Shown: one piece after another, positions 19,916-28,831 of the stretch
Layout of the letters: every line of letters starts with the position of its first letter
Numbering within the stretch: position 1 is the stretch's first letter
DNA from: Oscillospiraceae bacterium
GTDB taxonomy: Bacteria > Bacillota > Clostridia > Oscillospirales > Oscillospiraceae
Direction: 5' to 3'
DNA length: 64,000 nt
Assembly (NCBI GenBank): GCA_031262405.1
Contig: JAISHS010000035.1
Span: forward strand, 35,094 to 99,093
Made by a program: the position numbers and the translations under genes
The notes under the pieces: model-generated
What the model saw: only the letters and a program-made list of their open reading frames with translations
The model's database searches: none
What the model was told of the DNA's origin: nothing

Positions 19916-20063
19916 GCCCCAATTCCGAACATTATACTAACGACAGTACCATACTTTTTTATTCTTTTCAAGAAAATTTTAGTTTCTATGCTCCCAGCAT
20001 AGGTTTTTTGCAAAATGATGTGATATAATGAGATACCAAAATAAAATCGGGAGGCGACTGAGT

Positions 20064-21977
20064 ATGGATTTTGGCAACAGAGACGATTTTAGGAACAATC
20101 TTATGAATGTTAAGGGCATTTGTCCGATGTGCGGCGCGGTGCTTGCCTTTGGGGCTGCGGCGCAGCTGGCTAAGGCTCACAACATCCAAGCCGATGTCAT
20201 CATGTGCCACAGCTGCAACAGGGTATACGAAATTAACCTCGCTGCCGGCCGCATGACATTTATAAACGACGTTACGGGCCGTTTCCCGTGGATTGTGCCG
20301 AAGCAGACCCAAGCCGTCGAAAGCAATACAAAAGCCTGCGTGGGCTGCGGCCGTCAGCTGCGTGCGGACGCGAAGTTCTGCCCCGCCTGCGGGCGTAACC
20401 AGGACGCCCCTGCGCCTACCCCTGCGCCCCCTCCGCCTCCGCCTGCGCCCCCTGCGCCCCCTGTGCCGCAGGGCGTCTTCGCACCGGAAACTACCGTCTT
20501 CGTACCGGAGCCTACCTTTGCAAGCGGGGAAGCTCCCAAGCGCAAGCGAATGAGTAAAGGGCTTATTATCGGCTTGAGCTCAGCTGCGGCTGTGATAGTG
20601 GCAGCGGCAATTCTCATCCCGACTCTCTCCTCCTCGCCGCAGGCGAAGGCGGCCGAGAGCGCTATAGAAGCCTATATGGAAGATGTGCCCTTTTCCTACA
20701 CCGAAAAAATCTCTCGGCAAATGCGCGAGCAAGACTCCGAGCGGAAAGAGAAAGGTTTCGAGCCGGGAGGGGAATATTCCCTGAGCATACAAATCCCGGA
20801 CTTAGAGGCTCTGCCCCTCGAGGAGCTGGAATTAATCGCGCCCGAACTGGACTATAACAATCCCGACAATAATACCTTCGCCGACTATCTCAAAGAGTTT
20901 GACAAGGCCGCCGAGAGCGCGGCGCTGGCTTATATCGATGCGAACAAGGTCACCGAATGGCGCGACGCCTCAATCTATGTGACGCTTAGCGAAAACGCTC
21001 AGGGCGATTGGCAGGCAACGGTGGATAGCTTGAAGGCGCCGGTATATAAAAGCGGCGCAACCAGAGAAGTTGCGGAACCTTTGCAGGCAATGGCGCGCAA
21101 TCTTTTTGAAGACAGCGAAGAAATGCAAGAAATACTGGGAATCGCCAGCCTTGTCATCGACCATAGAAGTTTTATGCTGAACGAGCTGTTTGGCGCCTAT
21201 GAGTCTTTTGCACAGGAGGCACAGATCAAGGAGATCACTCCTAACGGAGACGACAGCTACGATATAGAAATAGCCTATCCCGACCCAAACGCCGTCTTCT
21301 CCTCGGCGAAGGAGGGTGTTCTCGAACGGTGGAATGAGCCGATTTTTAATCCTATGTACTACGTCTTCGTCGGCGGAGACCTTCCGGAGGACGACTTAGC
21401 CTCTGCGCAGCTAATTAGCACCACGGCGAAAGTCACTTTAGAAATATCCTTTTCAAACGGCACTACTTCTACCTGCACTGTTGATCCGGCCAGCATTGAT
21501 GAGATGTTTGATCAGATTAACGAGAGCGCCCTCCAGATCGAAGCTGAAATCAACGACGCCATTAATGAGCGGTGGCTGATAAGCCCGCAGGATATGCCCT
21601 CTACCGGGATTCTGGTGGGCACAAGCAGCGGCAACAAATGTATCGTCAACACGGGTAATGACGTCGATGGCTACTACCTGCGCTTTTTCTCCTATGACGG
21701 CAACGGCAACCTGGCACAACACGGGGCTATGGCAGCGGGCGTTTTCATCCGCGGCGGAGCATCTTATACCTTCTACCTGCCCAGCGGCCTGTACGTGCTG
21801 GAATACGGCACCGGCTCTAATTGGTACGGCACGGAGTATATGTTCGGTCCTTTAGGCGACTATACTCGATTGGATGGCGTGATTGATTCAGAATACGGTT
21901 ATTACAACGAAGTGTCGCTGCATACCTCGGGCGGCAACATCGGTTCCACAGACGTGCCCTACTCCCCGGGCGGATAA
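20064..21977 (+). CDS. Zinc-ribbon membrane protein (ORF opens at 20028)
   Basis: CPMCGAVLAF/MCHSCNRVY and ACVGCGRQLRADAKFCPACGRNQ ribbons, Pro/Ala-rich linker, TM GLIIGLSSAAAVIVAAAILIPTL, large extracytoplasmic part. Confidence 0.8.
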   Translation: MDFGNRDDFRNNLMNVKGICPMCGAVLAFGAAAQLAKAHNIQADVIMCHSCNRVYEINLAAGRMTFINDVTGRFPWIVPKQTQAVESNTKACVGCGRQLRADAKFCPACGRNQDAPAPTPAPPPPPPAPPAPPVPQGVFAPETTVFVPEPTFASGEAPKRKRMSKGLIIGLSSAAAVIVAAAILIPTLSSSPQAKAAESAIEAYMEDVPFSYTEKISRQMREQDSERKEKGFEPGGEYSLSIQIPDLEALPLEELELIAPELDYNNPDNNTFADYLKEFDKAAESAALAYIDANKVTEWRDASIYVTLSENAQGDWQATVDSLKAPVYKSGATREVAEPLQAMARNLFEDSEEMQEILGIASLVIDHRSFMLNELFGAYESFAQEAQIKEITPNGDDSYDIEIAYPDPNAVFSSAKEGVLERWNEPIFNPMYYVFVGGDLPEDDLASAQLISTTAKVTLEISFSNGTTSTCTVDPASIDEMFDQINESALQIEAEINDAINERWLISPQDMPSTGILVGTSSGNKCIVNTGNDVDGYYLRFFSYDGNGNLAQHGAMAAGVFIRGGASYTFYLPSGLYVLEYGTGSNWYGTEYMFGPLGDYTRLDGVIDSEYGYYNEVSLHTSGGNIGSTDVPYSPGG

Positions 21978-22009
21978 GCGGCAGATAATAGATAAACCCA
22001 AAATAATAA

Positions 22010-22039
22010 CGGAGCTTTTGCTTTACCGCAAAAGCTCCG
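22010..22039. terminator. Bidirectional terminator
   Basis: cggagcttttgc tttacc gcaaaagctccg between convergent genes. Confidence 0.75.
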
Positions 22040-22056
22040 CTGTTTAGTTATTGCAA

Positions 22057-23172
22057 TTAGATCAAATTGTCCTCGGTTTCCTTATCGAACAGATGCGCGG
22101 CATTTCCGGGAATCGTGAAGTAAATCGTCTCGCCGCCGCGATAGGTAACGACGTTTGCGTCGCCCATATCGGATACGGGGCGAATGATAACAACTTCCTT
22201 CTCGCCCGCCATGACGTGCAGATGGACGCTGCTTCCCATCATCTCGCTGAAGACGACCTTGCCCTCAATGCTTTCGGGCGTTTTGTCCGCGACCAGAATG
22301 TGCTCGGGTCTCATGCCGACGATAACAGCCTTCGGCGCGGCGTTCGCGGCCTTAAGCTCCGCCTGCTTCTCCTCCGGCAGCTCGATGGTCTTGCCCAGCA
22401 CCACGGCGCTGTAGACGCCGCCGTCCTTTTTGAGCTCGCCCTCGAAGAAGTTCATCTGCGGTGAGCCGATGAAGCCCGCCACGAACAGATTCTCCGGATG
22501 ATGGAACACTTCATTGGGAGTTCCAACCTGCTGAATAAAACCGTCCTTCATGATGACGATCCGATCGCCCAGCGTCATGGCCTCGGTCTGGTCGTGCGTG
22601 ACATAGACAAAGGTCGTGTTGATCCTCTGGCGCAGCTTGATAATCTCCGCGCGCATCTGGTTGCGCAGCTTCGCGTCAAGGTTGCTGAGCGGTTCGTCCA
22701 TGAGGAAGACCTGCGGCTCGCGGACGATTGCGCGGCCGATCGCGACGCGCTGGCGCTGACCGCCGGAGAGCGCCTTCGGCTTGCGCTGGAGGTACTCAGT
22801 GATGTCCAGAATTTCCGCCGCACGCCTTACCGCCGCGTCAATCTCCGCCTTGGGCATCTTGCGCAGCTTAAGCGCGAAAGCCATGTTGTCATAGACGGTC
22901 ATGTGGGGGTAGAGCGCATAGTTCTGGAACACCATCGCGATATCACGGTCCTTCGGGGCAACGGCATTAACGAGTCTGTCGCCTATGTACAGATCGCCGT
23001 CCGTTATCTCCTCGAGTCCCGCAATCATGCGCAGTGTGGTGGATTTCCCGCAGCCCGAGGGACCTACGAGGACGACAAATTCTTTGTCTTCGATTTCAAG
23101 GTTGAAATCGTCGACCGCCACCACGTCTTTGTCGTACACTTTCTTGATGCCTTTCAGGGTAACAGTTGCCAT
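22057..23172 (-). CDS. Carbohydrate ABC transporter ATP-binding protein, UgpC/MsmX/MalK type
   Basis: Walker A GPSGCGKST, ALSGGQRQRVAIGRAIVREPQVFLMDEPLSNLDAKLR; MATV start at 23172. Confidence 0.9.
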   Translation of the reverse strand: MATVTLKGIKKVYDKDVVAVDDFNLEIEDKEFVVLVGPSGCGKSTTLRMIAGLEEITDGDLYIGDRLVNAVAPKDRDIAMVFQNYALYPHMTVYDNMAFALKLRKMPKAEIDAAVRRAAEILDITEYLQRKPKALSGGQRQRVAIGRAIVREPQVFLMDEPLSNLDAKLRNQMRAEIIKLRQRINTTFVYVTHDQTEAMTLGDRIVIMKDGFIQQVGTPNEVFHHPENLFVAGFIGSPQMNFFEGELKKDGGVYSAVVLGKTIELPEEKQAELKAANAAPKAVIVGMRPEHILVADKTPESIEGKVVFSEMMGSSVHLHVMAGEKEVVIIRPVSDMGDANVVTYRGGETIYFTIPGNAAHLFDKETEDNLI

Positions 23173-23534
23173 GTTTCCCGGCTCTGACATACCCGCCTTT
23201 GCGATGATATGCCTCGCCCGCGCCCGCACTAAGTGGCTTGGGCTTTACGACAGGTCTCCACGCTGCCGCACCGTGAGCCAAACGGATTATATCCTCCTTC
23301 TTTTTCGACCGACGGCCAATAGAGTGGAGTTGCTCCGCCAGCCGCATTATTAGGGCAGGACAAGGGGATTAGTCCAACCCAAGGATATTATGACAGGTTT
23401 TCAATAACATTGCAAGTCCCTCGGCAAATTTTCTGTTAGTTTTTTTCTGCTTTTTACGCGCTCGGGCTTCGGCAAACAAAAGTTGACATACGAGAAGTTT
23501 TTATGCTAGTATACTCAGTGGCTATTTGGGTTAT

Positions 23535-23623
23535 GGAGGATTAGCGAAGTGGTCATAACGCGGCGGTCTTGAAAACCGTTTGACGGCAACGTCACGGGGG
23601 TTCGAATCCCTCATCCTCCGCCA
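23535..23623 (+). tRNA. tRNA-Ser (anticodon TGA), encoded CCA
   Basis: GGAGGAT...ATCCTCC acceptor, long variable arm, cggtc ttgaaaa ccg anticodon arm, ggggttcgaatccc T arm. Confidence 0.95.
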
Positions 23624-23741
23624 CACGGACCAAATGCGAACTCTTTCATTCGCTGCTTTGCAGTAGGTGAAGCGTTCGCATTTGTGTTTTATTTGATGTA
23701 ATCGAAATCATCGTGATAAAAATTGTGGAGGAGAATGTGCT

Positions 23742-24278
23742 ATGATACTATCTGATAAAACATTGGATAGGCTGATTAAAGAGAACAAATTGATAATTAC
23801 CCCGATTGAACAAGCTCAGATTCAACCGGCAAGTATCGACATTCGTCTTGGGAACACATTCTCCATTGTTGATGATACAGCAGGTGGAGTGCTTACCCTT
23901 GACGATAAAATTACATATAAGACTATAACCGCGGAGCAGTATTTATTGCTGCCCGGACAATTTGTCCTTGCAACAACGATGGAATACATATCTCTTCCCG
24001 ATAACTTAACCGCATTTGTCGAGGGAAGAAGCTCTTTAGGTCGTCTCGGCTTATTCATTCAAAACGCAGGATGGGTCGATCCCGGATTTGAAGGCGAAAT
24101 AACCTTGGAACTGTTTAATGCTAACCGATGTGCAATTCAACTACGGGCTGGACGCAGAATTGGACAGCTGGTTTTTGCGCAGATGGATGAAAACGCTCTT
24201 AATCCGTACAATGGTAAATATCAAGGTCAACGAAATGCCACCGGCTCTCGCATTTATATGGATAGCGAAATCGTCTAA
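23742..24278 (+). CDS. dcd: dCTP deaminase (dcd-like)
   Basis: 178 aa; QPASIDIRLGNTF...VEGRSSLGRLGLFIQNAGWVDPGFEGEITLELFN. Confidence 0.9.
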   Translation: MILSDKTLDRLIKENKLIITPIEQAQIQPASIDIRLGNTFSIVDDTAGGVLTLDDKITYKTITAEQYLLLPGQFVLATTMEYISLPDNLTAFVEGRSSLGRLGLFIQNAGWVDPGFEGEITLELFNANRCAIQLRAGRRIGQLVFAQMDENALNPYNGKYQGQRNATGSRIYMDSEIV

Positions 24279-24360
24279 TTAATAAGGGTCTGCCTTGTAA
24301 CCGATGGTGCAATACTCACCCGTTCGCAACAGACGATGAAGTGCATTGAGAGGATAGCTG

Positions 24361-24534
24361 ATGATGAATAGATTCCGCACCACGCTTCACAACGTCGAAG
24401 CCTATATGCTGTCGCAGATGAGCGACAGCGCGCACGACGGCGAACACGTCTACCGTGTACTCAACTATGCACTCGACATCACGCGATTTGAGCCGACCGA
24501 TGAGTACAAAGAGGATTTGATGGTGTTCGAATAA
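24361..24534 (+). pseudogene. Truncated N-terminal fragment of an HD-domain phosphohydrolase-like protein
   Basis: Manual translation MMNRFRTTLHNVEAYMLSQMSDSAHDGEHVYRVLNYALDITRFEPTDEYKEDLMVFE*; resembles HD N-terminus (HDxxHVxRVxxxA) but stops before the HD dyad. Confidence 0.55.
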
Positions 24535-24705
24535 CATCAACATGCAGTAACTATAAAAATAAAGGCTTGTATCAACGTAAACCACGTGGTAGAATAGTAT
24601 ATCTGTTGATATCCATGGACAAGCTATCCCAATGTGTTCTCTAATTCTAAAACTGTTTTTTACAGAATATGAATTGAGAGCAGTACTGTTTAGGAGGCTT
24701 TTTTG

Positions 24706-24969
24706 ATGGATAAAAAATCTGAAATTGAAAAGGGTGAACGCATTATGCCGACAGCCATTAAAGAAGCCATTGATTCTGAGAAAAGAAGCCTTGATAAAAT
24801 CAATTCATATTTACTCAAGCAAATTCAGTTGCTTGAAGCTTTAGACGAGCTTCCAGACAATCCCCAAAATAACAAAAAGAAGATTGAAATGCAAAAAGAA
24901 ATTCAAGCTAAGTTGGTGCGCGTTGGAATAATTACTAAAAATAATAACCTCAAAAAGAATTACAAGTAG
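24706..24969 (+). CDS. Small charged helical protein, putative partner of the downstream ART-like protein
   Basis: ATG at 24706 behind aggaggc RBS; 87 aa; 15 nt upstream of the next gene. Confidence 0.65.
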   Translation: MDKKSEIEKGERIMPTAIKEAIDSEKRSLDKINSYLLKQIQLLEALDELPDNPQNNKKKIEMQKEIQAKLVRVGIITKNNNLKKNYK

Positions 24970-24984
24970 TGGAGGTTGTTTATT

Positions 24985-25593
24985 ATGTATTCGAAGCTAC
25001 CTAATCTTGTAATAGGCTTTCATGGTTGCGATAAAACAACCGCTGATAATGTCATAATCAGAAACGAAAGTATGCATGAAAGCAAAAATGATTACGACTG
25101 GTTAGGAAATGGCATATATTTTTGGGAGCAAAATTTAGAGCGTGCTTGGGATTGGGCACATGAACAGTCTACGAACCCAACGAGCCTCATTAAAGAGCCC
25201 GCAGTTATCGGTGCAGTAATTGATTTGGGACATTGTTTGAACCTTTGCGATATGCATTACATAGATGTCATTAAGAATCAGTATATTTTGTTTGAAAAGC
25301 AGTCTCGGTTTAGCGGAACACCTTTGCCGAAGAATGGCAATGCTAAAGACAGCTCCGACTTGCTGTTGCGCAGACTTGATTGTGCAGTAATAGAAAACTT
25401 GCACGACACATTAAAACAGCTGAAAGAGCCGCAGTATGATTCTGTTCGCGGCGTCTTTTTAGAGGGCGATGAGATTTACTCGGGTTCCGGATTTAAGAAT
25501 AAAACTCATATTCAGATATGTGTAAGGAATCCGAACTGCATAAAAGGTCTGTTTTTACCAAGGGCTGATGATGGCAAATGGCTTATTCCTTGA
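24985..25593 (+). CDS. PARP-like / ADP-ribosyltransferase-fold protein (putative)
   Basis: VIGFHGCDKTTADNVI...DYDWLGNGIYFWEQNLERAWDWA resembles the H...GxGIYF pattern of PARP-type ARTs; ggagg RBS. Confidence 0.6.
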   Translation: MYSKLPNLVIGFHGCDKTTADNVIIRNESMHESKNDYDWLGNGIYFWEQNLERAWDWAHEQSTNPTSLIKEPAVIGAVIDLGHCLNLCDMHYIDVIKNQYILFEKQSRFSGTPLPKNGNAKDSSDLLLRRLDCAVIENLHDTLKQLKEPQYDSVRGVFLEGDEIYSGSGFKNKTHIQICVRNPNCIKGLFLPRADDGKWLIP

Positions 25594-25844
25594 ATAGTAT
25601 TGAAAATATCCCATATTGTTTCATATCAACAAGCCCCAAAACGGCGGTTGGAATTCGTAAAAGCATTGAAATTACGGGGTTAGTCAAGCACCATGCCCAC
25701 CCTCTCCGCCACGGGCCAAATGCGAACTCTTTTCTTCGGGCTTACCCCGTCGGTAAAGCGTTCGCATTTGTGTTTGAACTGATTTATAAGGACTTGCCAT
25801 GAAACGATCAGAAATCCGGCCGCAAGGCAGCGAGGAGGCACGGC

Positions 25845-26948
25845 ATGAAAAAGCTTAGCGTGGGCGTAATCGGCTGCGGCGTAATAAGTGAAATCTATCT
25901 CCGCAATATGTTAACGCTGTTCGGCGACACTCTTGACGTCGTCGCCTGCGCAGACAAAAATCCGGCGGCCTCATCCGCTCGCGGTAAGCAGTTCGGAGTA
26001 GCCGCCACGTCGGTGGACGAGCTTATAGCCCGCGAAGACGTCGAGCTGATTGTCAATCTGACAAACCCCGCCGCGCACTTCGAGGTCTCAAAGCGCGCTC
26101 TGCTCGCGGGCAAGCACGTCTACAGCGAAAAGCCGCTTGCCGGCTCCCTCGCCGAAGGGCGGGAGCTTCTTGCCCTCGCGAAAAATCGCGGTCTGCTCGT
26201 CGCGAGCGCTCCCGACACCTTTTTAGGCGCGGGGCTGCAAACGGCGCTTGAGGTTATAGGCCGCGGCGAAATCGGCGCGCCCGTACACGCCTATGGTTTT
26301 ATGCTCGACTGGGGTCCGGAGTCCTTTCATCCGGCTCCCGCCTTTTATTATGAACCGGGCGCGGGGCCGCTCATGGACATGGGTCCGTACTACTTCACCG
26401 CGCTGGCCGTGCTTCTGGGCGCGGCAACCAGGGTCAGCGGCATGGCAAGCTCCCTAAAGCCCACACGCGTTGTTCAGAACAAAACCAGCCCGCTCTACGG
26501 TACGCAGTTTCAGTCCAAGGTAGCCACCTCTATAAGCGCAAGCATCGAATATAAGTGCGGAGCCACCGCAAACGTCGTAACCACCTGGGATGTGCAAAAC
26601 CCATATCAGGCCTCCGGCCTGCCGCAGCTCATGGTTTACGGCACCCAGGGCGCACTTATCCTGCCGGATCCGAATTTCTTCGGCGGGGTAAGCGACCCTG
26701 CCACCGGCAAGCCCGGCAAATATTTAAAGCTCAAAAAAGGCGCGGGCGGCTTTGAGGACATTCCGCTTGTCGCAGGCTTTACTCAAGACAGCCGTGGTCT
26801 GGGCGTATATAAAATGGCTCGCCAAGTGCTGTACGGAGAAAAATCCGACTTGACGGGGCAGCTGTCCCTGCACGTTTTGGAAATGCTGCTCGGCGTTCTC
26901 GAGTCGGCAAAAAGCGGATCGAACTACACTATGGAGACAACACTTTAA
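25845..26948 (+). CDS. Gfo/Idh/MocA family oxidoreductase
   Basis: VGVIGCGVISEIYLRNM Rossmann motif; GKHVYSEKPLAGSLAEGRELL. Confidence 0.92.
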   Translation: MKKLSVGVIGCGVISEIYLRNMLTLFGDTLDVVACADKNPAASSARGKQFGVAATSVDELIAREDVELIVNLTNPAAHFEVSKRALLAGKHVYSEKPLAGSLAEGRELLALAKNRGLLVASAPDTFLGAGLQTALEVIGRGEIGAPVHAYGFMLDWGPESFHPAPAFYYEPGAGPLMDMGPYYFTALAVLLGAATRVSGMASSLKPTRVVQNKTSPLYGTQFQSKVATSISASIEYKCGATANVVTTWDVQNPYQASGLPQLMVYGTQGALILPDPNFFGGVSDPATGKPGKYLKLKKGAGGFEDIPLVAGFTQDSRGLGVYKMARQVLYGEKSDLTGQLSLHVLEMLLGVLESAKSGSNYTMETTL

Positions 26949-26963
26949 AAAAGGAGAACAATT

Positions 26964-27431
26964 ATGGAAATTCCAAAGTCCCTGCTCGGCGAGTATGAGA
27001 TCGGACAGATCGGATACTTAGTCCCGAACCTCGAAGAAGGCGTGAAAAAATTAGAGACCTTTCTCGGCAAGAAGTGCGACAACATTAACCAATCTCTCGA
27101 ATACGAGCGCAGCCTCTGCACCTACAAGGGCGAGCGTTGCGACGCGAAGGCGACCTGCGCCTTCTTTAACTTCGCCAACGGCATGTCTCTCGAGCTTATC
27201 GAGCCGGACGGCAAGCCCAGCATCTGGACGGACGATCTGCCCCTTTACGAGGGCAGGGTGCACCACATCGCGTTTTTTGTCACCGGCACGGACGAGCTGA
27301 TTCCGAAGCTGGAAGCGGAAGGCTTTAAGCTGATCCAGCGCGGAAAATACGTCGGCGGCCAGTATTCGTTCTTCGAAGCGGACGGCGTTTTAAAGGCGCG
27401 GCTGGAGCTGTTGGAAAATTTCCCGACCTAA
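26964..27431 (+). CDS. VOC (glyoxalase/bleomycin resistance-like) family protein
   Basis: 155 aa; IGQIGYLVPNLEEGVKKLETFLG...HHIAFFVTGTDELIPKLEAEGFKLIQRG. Confidence 0.8.
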   Translation: MEIPKSLLGEYEIGQIGYLVPNLEEGVKKLETFLGKKCDNINQSLEYERSLCTYKGERCDAKATCAFFNFANGMSLELIEPDGKPSIWTDDLPLYEGRVHHIAFFVTGTDELIPKLEAEGFKLIQRGKYVGGQYSFFEADGVLKARLELLENFPT

Positions 27432-27468
27432 CGAAAAGCGGCTTCTGCTATCTCCCCGCAGCAGCCGC

Positions 27469-28647
27469 TTATATCATTTTTTCTACTATCTCGCGAAGTT
27501 TTTCCTCAGTATTATCCTCCGGCGCGATAATCACCCTCTCGAGCAGTGCCCGCTGCACGGAGCCGACCCGCTCGCCGACGAGCCCCAGCTCGAGAAGCTG
27601 CCGCCCGCCGAGCGCCAAATCTGAAATCCGATAAGGCTCCCCGCTTCTCAAAACCGCCCGCAAGTGCTGCGCTAGAGCTCCGCCGTAGAGCACGCTCATC
27701 GCCGCTGCCGCGGCTCGGGCGGTGCCCTCGCCGTGTTTGCATAAGCACCTCTTCCAATCAGCCGCCGTCTCCGGCGGCTTTTTCAGCGCAAGCTCACTTC
27801 CGCGCACCGCCGCTCTCGCCGTCGCCCCGTCGAGCTTAAGCTTAAGCAAAAGCTCCTCCGGTGCACTCAAGACCCCGTCCTGCGTCAGCAGCGCGGCAAG
27901 CGCCGCCCAACGCTGTGCGGGAGCTTTGCGCAGCCTCTTTATCCGCCCCAGCCGCTTATCCGGCGGCTCCGGCAACGCCGGAATAAGGCCGCTCAGCCCG
28001 AGCATCTCCGCCGCTATCTCCGGCCTGTCCGAGGACAGTGCCTTAGTCAGCTCCGCCGAGACCCGCTCGCGCGCGACATTTTGAATCAGCGGCGCGTTTC
28101 TATAAACCGCCTCGCGCGTTTGAGCTTCCATCTCGAACCCCAGCACCGCCGAAAATCTCAGCGCGCGCAGAATCCTCAGCGCGTCCTCGCGAAACCGCGC
28201 GTCCGGCTCTCCGACGCAGCGGATAAGCCGCGCGGCTAGGTCCTCCCGCCCGCCGAAGGGATCGACCAGCTCGCCGCGCGACGAAAGAGCAATCGCGTTC
28301 ATCGTGAAGTCCCGCCGCGCAAGGTCCTCCCGCAAATCCGAAACAAAGCTCACCGTGTCTGGGCGCCGATTGTCGGAATAGGCCCCGTCAGTCCGATAAG
28401 TCGTCGCCTCCAAAGCCCGCCCGCGCGAAATAACAGTCAGGGTACCGTGCTTAATCCCCGTGGGATAGCTGCGCGCAAAAACTCCCGCCATCTCCTGCGG
28501 CGTCGCGCTCGTACAAATGTCCCAATCCGCCGGTCGGCGGCCTAAAATCGCGTCGCGAACACAGCCGCCCACAAGGAAGGCCTCAAAGCCGCGCGACTCC
28601 AAGGCGCGCAGCGCAGCTGCGGCATATTCCGGCGGAGAAATATTCAT
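27469..28647 (-). CDS. CCA tRNA nucleotidyltransferase / poly(A) polymerase family
   Basis: FLVGGCVRDAILGRRPADWDICTSATPQEM; RRDFTMNAIALS; RFREDALRILRALRFSAVLGF. Confidence 0.93.
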   Translation of the reverse strand: MNISPPEYAAAALRALESRGFEAFLVGGCVRDAILGRRPADWDICTSATPQEMAGVFARSYPTGIKHGTLTVISRGRALEATTYRTDGAYSDNRRPDTVSFVSDLREDLARRDFTMNAIALSSRGELVDPFGGREDLAARLIRCVGEPDARFREDALRILRALRFSAVLGFEMEAQTREAVYRNAPLIQNVARERVSAELTKALSSDRPEIAAEMLGLSGLIPALPEPPDKRLGRIKRLRKAPAQRWAALAALLTQDGVLSAPEELLLKLKLDGATARAAVRGSELALKKPPETAADWKRCLCKHGEGTARAAAAAMSVLYGGALAQHLRAVLRSGEPYRISDLALGGRQLLELGLVGERVGSVQRALLERVIIAPEDNTEEKLREIVEKMI

Positions 28648-28831
28648 GCGCGGCCACCCCTCAAAAAATTGTTTTGAAAATTAAAAAGGCTGAGTATACT
28701 ATAATTAGCATTAATTAGCATTGTTCGTGGCAGCTCTTAAAAATGTCTTGTAATTAAAAGCTGTCTGTATTATAATGCTGATTTGGTAGAAACGCAAGCC
28801 GGCTGCCGCACGCCGGTTGAAAGGACGCAAA

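Noticed and set aside
23172-23347. Possible small SRP RNA or structured leader upstream of the UgpC-like ATPase (minus strand)
   Set aside because: Part (ggtgcggcagcgtggagacctgtcgtaaagcccaagccact) loosely resembles an SRP Alu domain, but no convincing GGUCAGG-CCGGAAGG-AGCAGC S-domain loop was found; not supportable without a covariance search.
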